5,094 nucleotides of DNA from Negativicutes bacterium UBA1444 (GCA_002329525.1 DCTI01000218.1:13577-18670), one strand, 5' to 3'; positions 1 through 4,892 are shown, counted from the stretch's first letter. A program made the numbers and translations. Notes: generated by a model not told the origin, from the sequence alone.

Positions 1-138
1 CAGGAAACCAACAGTCTGCCGGAACTGCGCTCCGTGATTGAGGCGCAGGGAGTTGGCGCCACCATTCCGGTCACGGTTTCCCGCAACGGCGAGCAGTTCG
101 ATGTACAGGTGAAACTCAGCGAAGTGCCGAACGAGTAA
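1..138 (+). CDS. HtrA/Deg-family serine protease, C-terminal end (partial)
   Basis: Open from the window edge to a TAA stop, 45 codons. The residues (…ELRSVIEAQGVGATIPVTV… then SRNGEQFDVQVKLSEVPNE at the end) match the last part of a PDZ domain in HtrA/DegP-type proteases: a helix, then a strand of the form 'IPVTVSRNGE', then a final 'VQVKLSE' strand. Family proteins are usually membrane-anchored, extracytoplasmic serine proteases for protein quality control; the protease domain lies outside the window. In Bacillus the HtrA paralogue YyxA (HtrC) directly precedes rlmH (yydA), and here the stop codon is only 3 nt before the rlmH ATG, so the two are probably co-transcribed. Identity is based on a short fragment plus gene order. 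Confidence 0.8.
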   Translation, partial: QETNSLPELRSVIEAQGVGATIPVTVSRNGEQFDVQVKLSEVPNE

Positions 139-141
139 CGG

Positions 142-624
142 ATGAACCGGATTCGCATCGTTGCTGTCGGTAAAATCAAAGAGAAGTATTTGACGGAAGG
201 CATCCGGGAGTTTGCCAAACGGTTGGGACCGCTCTGCAAACTGGAGGTCGTGGAGATCGACGAGGAACGGATGCCGGACGATCCTTCGCCGGCCGAAAAA
301 GAAAAAGTGCTGGCGGCGGAAGGCGAGCGGCTGTTGAAAAAAGTACCGTCAGCCACGTATCTGATCGTACTCGACGTGGCGGGCCAGCCCGTCTCCTCGG
401 AAGAACTGGCGAAAAAAATCGCCGGACTCGGCACGGCCGGGCACGGCGACATCACGTTCCTGATTGGGGGCGCTTTCGGCCTGTCGCCGGCAGTCATTGC
501 GGCGGCGCGGGAGCGCCTCTCCTTTTCCCGCATGACCTTTACCCACCAGATGATCCGGCTGCTGCTCGTCGAGCAGATCTACCGCGCGTTCAAAATCATC
601 CGGGGCGAAAAGTATCACTGGTGA
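142..624 (+). CDS. rlmH: RlmH, 23S rRNA (pseudouridine1915-N3)-methyltransferase
   Basis: A 160-residue protein, the usual length of RlmH (about 155-160). It is a SPOUT-fold, SAM-dependent enzyme that methylates pseudouridine 1915 in helix 69 of 23S rRNA on the assembled ribosome. Visible family features are the N-terminal 'RIVAVGKIKEKYL', the 'LDVAGQPVSSEELAKKI' segment, the SAM-binding trefoil-knot region 'FLIGGAFGLSP' (about residues 107-117), 'SFSRMTFTHQMIRLLLVEQIYRA' (about 127-149) and the C-terminal 'RGEKYHW', whose Tyr-His pair belongs to the family's conserved active-site tail. The ATG is 3 nt after the upstream protease stop and has only a weak ribosome binding site, suggesting translational coupling. 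The last codons are the target of SCC elements in staphylococci (orfX), and here they are repeated twice downstream. The coding sequence is intact. Confidence 0.96.
   Translation: MNRIRIVAVGKIKEKYLTEGIREFAKRLGPLCKLEVVEIDEERMPDDPSPAEKEKVLAAEGERLLKKVPSATYLIVLDVAGQPVSSEELAKKIAGLGTAGHGDITFLIGGAFGLSPAVIAAARERLSFSRMTFTHQMIRLLLVEQIYRAFKIIRGEKYHW
604..624 (+). repeat. att-like direct repeat 1 (rlmH 3' end)
   Basis: The final codons GGC GAA AAG TAT CAC TGG TGA (GEKYHW-stop) of rlmH recur at 2405-2425 and 3837-3857 in the same orientation. In staphylococci the equivalent codons form attB for SCC elements, so this is read as the left junction of cassette 1. The repeat with 2405 extends through TGACGGCG versus TAACGGCG, giving 22 of 26 identical bases from 604 to 629. 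Confidence 0.85.
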
Positions 625-702
625 CGGCGAATAGTTGATGTCATGTGATCAGGACAGGGGTTCGATTCCCTTCGCCTCCACCATTCAAATCCACCCAATT
701 TT
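622..702 (+). repeat. Left terminal inverted repeat of cassette 1
   Basis: Its reverse complement recurs imperfectly at 2311-2394. Matching blocks, in order from the outer end, are ACGGCGAA next to the rlmH stop codon, a gapped TTGAT…GTG-like stretch, a perfect 15-bp block GGACAGGGGTTCGAT (652-666) and CAAATCCACCCAATTTT (686-702, 14 of 17 identical). A 19-nt patch between the last two blocks (667-685) has the same length in both arms but no similarity. The arm starts on the rlmH stop codon, as expected for the end of an element integrated at the gene's 3' end. Confidence 0.8.
636..683 (+). pseudogene. ssrA: 3' end fragment of a tmRNA (ssrA)-like gene
   Basis: This stretch looks like the tRNA-like 3' tail of tmRNA. 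GGAC (652-655) is followed by a T-stem AGGGG (656-660), the seven-base loop TTCGATT (661-667), the pairing strand CCCTT (668-672, one G-U pair), a seven-base acceptor strand CGCCTCC (673-679), discriminator A680 and encoded CCA (681-683). The bases before it (TTGATGTCATGTGATCA) resemble the 3' strand of the tmRNA helix that precedes GGAC. A strong terminator follows 24 nt later. No matching 5' half (acceptor, D-loop-like part, tag reading frame) is found in this window, so it cannot be a working tmRNA. tRNA or tmRNA 3' ends left behind like this usually mark integration or recombination sites. A tRNA 3' end is the alternative, but no tRNA body precedes it. Confidence 0.6.
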
Positions 703-706
703 TAAG

Positions 707-745
707 AAAAGTCCATGCAGGAATTGCTCCGGCATGGACTTTTTT
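707..745 (+). terminator. Rho-independent terminator
   Basis: The 12-bp perfect stem AAAAGTCCATGC (707-718) / GCATGGACTTTT (732-743) has a 13-nt loop and runs into a T-tract at 740-745. It lies just inside the left end of cassette 1, after the ssrA-like tail. It would stop transcription coming from the htrA-rlmH operon before it reaches the cassette gene. Confidence 0.85.
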
Positions 746-824
746 CTGTTATATTCACTAACACATATATAGGCCATAAATCGCCTCTTGCTATTAAGTC
801 ATCAATTTCGAACTGTAAAATAAT

Positions 825-853
825 TTGTGCTTATTAAGAATAAATAGGATAAT
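825..853 (+). promoter_or_regulatory. Probable sigma-A-type promoter of the RusA-like gene
   Basis: TTGTGC (825-830) and GATAAT (848-853) are separated by exactly 17 nt. The -10 box matches 5 of 6 consensus bases and the -35 box 3 of 6. The surroundings are AT-rich and lie downstream of the terminator at 707-745, so the gene at 893 needs its own promoter. The start of transcription would be near 860. Called from sequence pattern only. Confidence 0.45.
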
Positions 854-892
854 GAACTTTAGTAATGGGCTTGGGATGTGAGGTAGTTTATT

Positions 893-2272
893 ATGGCATG
901 GTTGGAAAAGGGAGAATATTTAGAGTCTCCAAAGGGACAATACAATCGTTACTCGTGGAGAAGATGGTATCGCCGCCTGTACCTAGACTTTTCGATAGAG
1001 CCACAGTCGAAAAATGCTATGTCCCTGGCGGACAAAATTAAGCTCCAAAGAGAGATTGTTAGTCAGATGGAATTGTCCCAGATAACACATTCAAGGCGAC
1101 GCGCTTTTCAGGGGCCAATTGCGGTTAGTTTTTCCTTATCTTCTACATCTAAGACCCCTCCGCATATCCACACTGCGATGAAAAATCTACTCGACTTGTT
1201 TGGAAAACCATTACCAGAAAGTGGAATTAAACGAAAGGGTCTGGCTTATTATGATGACAAGCAAATTAAATATTTATCTGTTGGTTATAATGTAACAGAG
1301 GGGGAACCGAAAATTCGGGCAACGATTGCGCCCTTAGAACATTTCCTTACAGATATAGCCTTTGCCGACAGAATACTAAATGACGAGTGGGATCTCGAAA
1401 TTGATAGTCGTAGTGATTATAACAAGTTCCTTCGAGAAATTGGTGAAAGCGATGAGGATGATTATTTTGAAGATGAATTTGATAATGCATATGAGCACTT
1501 TAGAGCTGTTAGCGACAAAAAGGGAGCATGGGCTACGGTTGAGGACGAGCGTGACTACAAAATGTTACTTCGTCATGCGCAGGTAGATGTCCAGAAATAT
1601 TATTTAAAGAACTATAAGATACGACTTGAAGAAATTTATCACCTTTACCGGGCAACTGGTCTGGCGAAGTCTTATGTATCTTATGGTGACTCAAGTTTTA
1701 ACGAGACCATGAGGCAACATTCGGTTGCTATGTGTAAGATATTTGAGAAGTTTTCCATGAGGATTAACCTCCCAGGTATACCCAAGAAAGCGGGGGAAAC
1801 AAAGGCATTCAAAGAACAGGTGCGAGAAATGATGCAGCATTTCGCTGAGAAGAGGCTTGCCTTAGCTCCACTACAGATTCCTATAGGGCTGGAGGTTATA
1901 TTTAAGCCGCCAAAGGCATCGGAAGGCTTTAGCAAAGATCTTGATAACATTATGCGGCTTGTTTTGCCAATCTTTCATGAGATTTTTGAGCCGCCCGTTA
2001 CTCCTCTGGCTAATGTAAATGAGGATGATATAAATAGTCCATTATTAGAAGAAATCATAAAGGGTATACCGAAATCAGTCCGCCGCTCTGTAGCCCGTTA
2101 TGATATTATGGAAGTCCCGCGACATGAAGGCGATGATGATGATGGTTGTCTAAATCTGGGAATATTTGGGGACATAGCTCCTAGCGTATACTCAATTTGG
2201 AACCGCATGGATGATGTTATTGATAAATGGCATGATGAAATAAAAGACCAATTGGATGATTATGGTTCTTAG
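893..2272 (+). CDS. Two-module RusA-like protein (putative Holliday-junction resolvase relative)
   Basis: A 459-residue soluble protein with an ATG start and GTGAGGT Shine-Dalgarno 8 nt upstream. No named family was recognised at once, but two stretches follow the RusA layout. Module 1 (about residues 30-147) runs from 'LDFSIEPQSKNAMS', through 'GPIAVSFSLS' and 'HIHTAMKNLLDLFG', to 'YYDDKQIKYLSVGY' and 'EPKIRATIAPL'. Module 2 (about 287-425) runs from 'FSMRINLPGIPKK', through 'PLQIPIGLEVIF' and 'KDLDNIMRLVLPIF', to 'SVARYDIMEVPR' and 'CLNLGIFGD'. E. coli RusA is a dimeric resolvase that needs Asp70 and Asp72 (in DLDN) and Asp91 (in DD). Module 1 keeps DD (121-122) but has HIHT (91-94) where DLDN belongs; module 2 keeps DLDN (349-352) but lacks the DD, unless 'EDD' at 377-379 serves. 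An acidic linker lies at about 164-200. It is the only gene of an AT-rich cassette. Catalysis is unproven; the fold call is from motif order by eye. Confidence 0.6.
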   Translation: MAWLEKGEYLESPKGQYNRYSWRRWYRRLYLDFSIEPQSKNAMSLADKIKLQREIVSQMELSQITHSRRRAFQGPIAVSFSLSSTSKTPPHIHTAMKNLLDLFGKPLPESGIKRKGLAYYDDKQIKYLSVGYNVTEGEPKIRATIAPLEHFLTDIAFADRILNDEWDLEIDSRSDYNKFLREIGESDEDDYFEDEFDNAYEHFRAVSDKKGAWATVEDERDYKMLLRHAQVDVQKYYLKNYKIRLEEIYHLYRATGLAKSYVSYGDSSFNETMRQHSVAMCKIFEKFSMRINLPGIPKKAGETKAFKEQVREMMQHFAEKRLALAPLQIPIGLEVIFKPPKASEGFSKDLDNIMRLVLPIFHEIFEPPVTPLANVNEDDINSPLLEEIIKGIPKSVRRSVARYDIMEVPRHEGDDDDGCLNLGIFGDIAPSVYSIWNRMDDVIDKWHDEIKDQLDDYGS

Positions 2273-2310
2273 ATACAAGGGTGTTCTTCTATGCCATTTA
2301 GCTATAGGCG

Positions 2311-2394
2311 AAATATGTGTGGATTTGCCCAGCCACGGATCGCCGCATCGAACCCCTGTCCAAATGCACTTGATCAATAGATTTTTCGCCGTTA
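2311..2394 (-). repeat. Right terminal inverted repeat of cassette 1
   Basis: Reverse complement of the left arm. AAATATGTGTGGATTTG (2311-2327) pairs with 686-702 at 14 of 17 positions, ATCGAACCCCTGTCC (2347-2361) is the perfect 15-bp match to 652-666, and TTCGCCGTTA (2385-2394) matches the outer end. The 19 nt at 2328-2346 replace the left arm's 667-685 without similarity, so this arm keeps the T-loop-like block but has no acceptor strand or CCA. Confidence 0.8.
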
Positions 2395-2422
2395 TAGACG
2401 ATACGGAGAGAAATATCACTGG
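2387..2422 (+). repeat. Shared right-terminus repeat, copy A (direct repeat with 3819-3854)
   Basis: This 36-nt segment and 3819-3854 agree at 32 positions: CGCCGTTATAG, then A or G, then CGATACGGAGAGAA, then ATA or GGT followed by TCACTGG (positions differ at 2398 and around 2413-2415). It contains the inverted-repeat tip CGCCGTTA, a 10-nt spacer and the rlmH-tail codons. Because both cassettes end this way, it is interpreted as the right end of one element family. Confidence 0.85.
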
Positions 2423-2425
2423 TAA
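2405..2425 (+). repeat. att-like direct repeat 2 (rlmH 3'-end copy)
   Basis: GGA GAG AAA TAT CAC TGG TAA reads GEKYHW-stop, as rlmH does at 604-624. The changes are silent third-position changes and TGA to TAA. It sits at the junction of the two cassettes and is framed by CGCCGTTA (2387-2394) and TAACGGCG (2423-2430), the tips of the right end of cassette 1 and the left end of cassette 2. Confidence 0.85.
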
Positions 2426-2430
2426 CGGCG

Positions 2431-2704
2431 CAATGAGCAATTCTGAACGATCTCGTGAAAGCGCAAAGCGACTGTGGCGCTGCGTAGAAGAAGGTTCAAT
2501 AAGGAAACATACGAATAAATACGGAAAACACAAAGTTCCTGCAAAATGTTTTCAATTTGCAGGAACTTTGTGTTTATATGGTAAAATTAATTGTTTATGG
2601 TCCGAAAGGGAAAATTGGCGAACTGGAACGTCCCCCTGCTGTCTCGACTTTTCTATATATTTTTATGAACATTGGTGGAAGGGAGTGGGAATAACATTAA
2701 TACG
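2431..2704. other. Left non-coding part of cassette 2
   Basis: Together with 2273-2430 this makes about 430 nt between the RusA-like stop and the cyclase start. It holds the cassette junction, the long hairpin at 2526-2575 and an AT-rich leader (for example TATATATTTTTAT near 2654-2665). No convincing coding sequence is seen. A pair of well-spaced -35 and -10 boxes for the cyclase gene could not be picked out with confidence, although AT-rich -10-like hexamers exist near 2655-2661. Confidence 0.5.
2526..2575. terminator. Perfect 20-bp inverted repeat, probable (bidirectional) terminator hairpin
   Basis: AAACACAAAGTTCCTGCAAA (2526-2545) is perfectly complementary to 2556-2575 around a 10-nt loop (2546-2555). 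A-rich sequence precedes it and TTTATATGG follows, so the T-tract on the + strand is short and that on the - strand is TTTTCC. It may end transcription in either direction. A perfect stem of this length could also be a recombination or regulatory structure. Confidence 0.55.
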
Positions 2705-3829
2705 ATGCTTGTCATTGAGCTGAATGTTTTTATGGTTATACTATTATCGCTTGTGGCGGTTCATGCTTTTTATAGGCTGGAGAGAAAAGCGCATGCCGCC
2801 CACCGGTTGTTTCTGGCCTTAATATGCTTAACCATACTTATATTGATCTTGGAAATTTTCAGCGTATTATTAAACTCTAGTGCTTATGTCAGTTTCATTA
2901 TGGTTCATAAATTGGTGGATACGATGGGCTTTTTGCTGGCGCCATTGCCGCCAATTCTTTCATTACTATTTATTTATAAACGAACAGGCAAATACAAAAA
3001 TATAACCAGAAAGAGTATTTTGAGATTAAGCGTGCCGTTTGTTGTAAATGGCATCTTGGCATTGGGCAGTTTTAATTATAATTGGATCTTTGCAATAACC
3101 AATGAGAATATGTATGTGCGGGGACCACTGTGGCTTGTTTCCCCAATGACAAGTTACTTTTATTACGTTTTAAACTTTCTGTTGCTAGTTAAAGTTCGAA
3201 AGAAATTGAGCAGGGAAGAACTGCTAATCCTTAGTTTGTTTACGCTCATCCCTTCCTTGCTGTCGATATTTCAATTGTATTACGTTGTGTATCTAACGAT
3301 TTGGAATAGCGTGGCGATCGCTGTTGTTGTCAACTATATTTTTATTATCCACAGTCAGATTAAGATTGACCCATTGACACGATTGGGTAACCGCATTGCC
3401 TATGATGAATACCTTGCAATTCAAAGTCGCAAAAACAACAGCAGCTTAGCGGTAATAAATATTGATCTGGACGACTTTAAAAATATCAATGATGCTTTTG
3501 GACACCACGAAGGCGATAAGGTGTTAAAAGTATTCGCCAGGTGCCTGGGAGAAGTATTCGATGAAAAAGGAGTAGCTATCCGCTTGGGTGGCGATGAGTT
3601 TATCGTCTTTGTCCATGAGAACCGAAGAGAAATAGTGGAAAAGTATATAGAAGCCTTGAAAAATAACATCAATGCATATAATCAAACTAGCAGCAGACCG
3701 TATTATATTCGATTCAGTTATGGCGTCGCCATATTTAACGATACGTATAAAAATATACATGAGCTGATTAAGCATAGCGACAGGCTCATGTATGACGAAA
3801 AGAATAAATTGCGTTATCCGCCGTTATAG
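2705..3829 (+). CDS. Membrane-bound diguanylate cyclase (GGDEF domain)
   Basis: From ATG 2705 the protein has 374 residues. About seven hydrophobic segments (roughly residues 2-23, 36-57, 72-91, 107-132, 146-163, 174-195, 199-216) form an N-terminal sensor-like membrane domain of no recognised type, followed by a C-terminal cytoplasmic GGDEF domain (about 218-374). That domain has 'DPLTRLGNR' (222-230), 'NIDLDDFKNINDAFGH' (252-267) and an intact 'RLGGDEF' (GGDEF at 295-299), so it should make cyclic di-GMP from two GTP. The RxxD inhibitory site normally upstream of GGDEF is absent, suggesting no product inhibition there. The open frame extends to TTG 2672 (385 residues) without a good ribosome binding site before it. 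The purine-rich GGAAGGGAG at 2677-2685 is 19 nt from ATG 2705, so the start is uncertain. The last codons and TAG stop lie within the cassette's terminal repeat. Confidence 0.88.
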   Translation: MLVIELNVFMVILLSLVAVHAFYRLERKAHAAHRLFLALICLTILILILEIFSVLLNSSAYVSFIMVHKLVDTMGFLLAPLPPILSLLFIYKRTGKYKNITRKSILRLSVPFVVNGILALGSFNYNWIFAITNENMYVRGPLWLVSPMTSYFYYVLNFLLLVKVRKKLSREELLILSLFTLIPSLLSIFQLYYVVYLTIWNSVAIAVVVNYIFIIHSQIKIDPLTRLGNRIAYDEYLAIQSRKNNSSLAVINIDLDDFKNINDAFGHHEGDKVLKVFARCLGEVFDEKGVAIRLGGDEFIVFVHENRREIVEKYIEALKNNINAYNQTSSRPYYIRFSYGVAIFNDTYKNIHELIKHSDRLMYDEKNKLRYPPL

Positions 3830-3854
3830 GCGATACGGAGAGAAGGTTCACTGG
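3819..3854 (+). repeat. Shared right-terminus repeat, copy B (direct repeat with 2387-2422)
   Basis: 32 of 36 positions agree with 2387-2422. It supplies the inverted-repeat tip of cassette 2 (CGCCGTTA, 3819-3826), the TAG stop of the cyclase gene (3827-3829) and the third rlmH-tail copy. Backbone sequence resumes immediately afterwards. Confidence 0.85.
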
Positions 3855-3857
3855 AGA
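3837..3857 (+). repeat. att-like direct repeat 3 (diverged rlmH 3'-end copy)
   Basis: GGA GAG AAG GTT CAC TGG AGA reads GEKVHWR, compared with GEKYHW-stop in the other two copies. It has lost the Tyr codon and the stop, and the frame continues to a TGA at about 3868-3870. It marks the right junction between cassette 2 and the backbone, where the TAACGGCG tip is not repeated. Confidence 0.75.
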
Positions 3858-3884
3858 AAACGATCTTATTGAGGAGGCGTAGGT

Positions 3885-4892
3885 GTGGCGGTAGAGTGGA
3901 CGGTGGATTTTTTTAAACCGGACGATGCGAATGGTGTGGTTGAATTATTCCGCTCTGTATATGGCAATGATTATCACGTAAAAAGCATCTACGATCCGGA
4001 ACAGCTGATTGCGGAGCAACTGAGCGGGAAAACCTACCGTGCGGTGGTGAGGACAGCTGCGGGCGAGATCATTGGTCATACAGCCTTTTGCGCCACATCG
4101 TCGCTCAATCCTTCACTCTATGAAGCGCTTCAGCTATTGGTCCGCCATGATTGGCGCGGGACGAGCGTGGCGACTGAACTGAACCGATTCGCCATTCCGG
4201 GGATTCCCGTCCAGTATGGCTTGAAGCAGGTCTGGGGCGAAGCCGTATGCAACCATGTTTCTTCGCAGCGGGCCTATACCGAAAATCGATACGCTGAAAC
4301 CGGCTGCGAATTAGCGTTGTTGCCTGGAGCGGGAATGGCCCGGTCGATGAAGGCCGCCGATACCGGACGTGTGGCGGTGATCGTGGTTTTTCGGCCTTAT
4401 GAAGCCAGGCCGCAAACGATTTATTTGCCGCCGATCTATTGGAAACAATTAGAATATCTCTATGATGATTTCGATCACGGTCATCGTTTCCTTCCCGGGG
4501 ATGGGCCCTTGTCCGCCGAACAAACGACGCAGGGCAAACTGGAGCTCTATCCGCAAGTGGCTGTGGCGCGAATGAATTTTACGGTGATCGGCAGTGACTT
4601 TCCCGAGCTGCTGACAAAATTCGACCATCAGGCCAGTGAAAACGGCATCCTGGTGTCTCAGGCTTTTCTGCCGCTTACGGTGGCGGCAACCGGGGAAGCG
4701 GTGGATATCCTGCGCCGGCACGGTTACTTTCTGGGTGGAGTCATGCCGCGTTGGTTCGGCGATGATGGACTGTTGATGCAGAAGGTGCTGGGATCGCCAA
4801 ATTTTGAAGGGATTCGTCTCTACACCGACCGGGCGAAAAATATTTTGGAGTTGGTAACAGCGGACTGGCAGCGGGCGGTTGGTCACAGCTGA
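3885..4892 (+). CDS. GNAT-family N-acetyltransferase
   Basis: A 335-residue protein starting at GTG 3885, chosen because GAGGAGG (3871-3877) stands 7 nt upstream. The N-terminal half has a GNAT layout: 'KPDDANGVVELFRSVYGNDY' (helix 1 and approach, about 10-29), 'YRAVVRTAAGEIIGHTAFCA' (beta strands, about 52-71) and 'LQLLVRHDWRGTSVATELNRFA' (about 84-105), where the 'RGTSVA' loop matches the acetyl-CoA pyrophosphate-binding motif A. The C-terminal half (about 170-335) is less typical and may be a second, degenerate GNAT-like or substrate domain. The substrate is not evident. GC-rich codon use is like rlmH and unlike the cassettes. An M20-family peptidase gene starts 57 nt downstream on the same strand, which suggests an operon. 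No terminator is visible between the cyclase stop (3829) and this gene. Confidence 0.75.
   Translation: MAVEWTVDFFKPDDANGVVELFRSVYGNDYHVKSIYDPEQLIAEQLSGKTYRAVVRTAAGEIIGHTAFCATSSLNPSLYEALQLLVRHDWRGTSVATELNRFAIPGIPVQYGLKQVWGEAVCNHVSSQRAYTENRYAETGCELALLPGAGMARSMKAADTGRVAVIVVFRPYEARPQTIYLPPIYWKQLEYLYDDFDHGHRFLPGDGPLSAEQTTQGKLELYPQVAVARMNFTVIGSDFPELLTKFDHQASENGILVSQAFLPLTVAATGEAVDILRRHGYFLGGVMPRWFGDDGLLMQKVLGSPNFEGIRLYTDRAKNILELVTADWQRAVGHS

Larger units (their letters stand above)
622..2422 (+). mobile_element. SCC-like cassette 1 at the rlmH 3' end (non-autonomous)
   Basis: The segment is bounded by two copies of the rlmH 3' end (604-624 and 2405-2425) and carries terminal inverted repeats (622-702 and 2311-2394). 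It is AT-richer than rlmH. The right terminus reads CGCCGTTATAGACGATAC followed by the att-like repeat, and cassette 2 ends with nearly the same sequence. Cargo is one gene, the RusA-like protein. No Ccr serine recombinase, tyrosine integrase or transposase is encoded, so movement would need enzymes from elsewhere. The layout (rlmH tail, inverted repeat, cargo, inverted repeat, rlmH tail) is that of staphylococcal SCC elements; homology to them is inferred. Confidence 0.7.
2423..3854 (+). mobile_element. SCC-like cassette 2, carrying a diguanylate cyclase gene (non-autonomous)
   Basis: The segment lies between the second and third rlmH-tail copies (2405-2425 and 3837-3857). Its tips are TAACGGCG (2423-2430) and CGCCGTTA (3819-3826), an 8-bp perfect inverted repeat identical to the tip of cassette 1's right end. 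It holds about 280 nt of apparently non-coding DNA with a strong hairpin, then one membrane GGDEF gene that ends inside the right-terminal repeat. No recombinase is present. The inverted repeat is much shorter than in cassette 1, so the boundary rests mainly on the direct repeats. Confidence 0.65.

Noticed and set aside
349..618. 89-codon open frame on the - strand inside rlmH
   Set aside because: It lies entirely within the well-conserved rlmH coding sequence and is a by-product of its GC-rich third positions.
656..683. A complete tRNA gene after rlmH
   Set aside because: Only the T-arm, the 3' acceptor strand and CCA are present. No D-arm, anticodon arm or 5' acceptor strand is found upstream, where the rlmH coding sequence begins within 32 nt.
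2672..2704. TTG 2672 or GTG 2675 as the start of the GGDEF protein
   Set aside because: No ribosome binding site precedes them, and the purine-rich stretch lies downstream of them. ATG 2705 directly begins the first membrane segment, so it is preferred, although the spacing is long and the matter is not settled.
2256..2723. 155-codon open frame on the + strand between the RusA-like and GGDEF genes
   Set aside because: It begins inside the RusA-like gene, runs through the inverted repeat, the att-like repeat and the perfect hairpin, and ends inside the cyclase gene. It has no ribosome binding site, and its composition (many Cys, Trp and His in mixed order) does not resemble a protein family.
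3873..3879. GGAGGCG as the missing 5' acceptor strand for the tmRNA-like tail at 673-679
   Set aside because: It is complementary by base count, but it is the Shine-Dalgarno region of the GNAT gene and is not followed by tmRNA 5' sequence.
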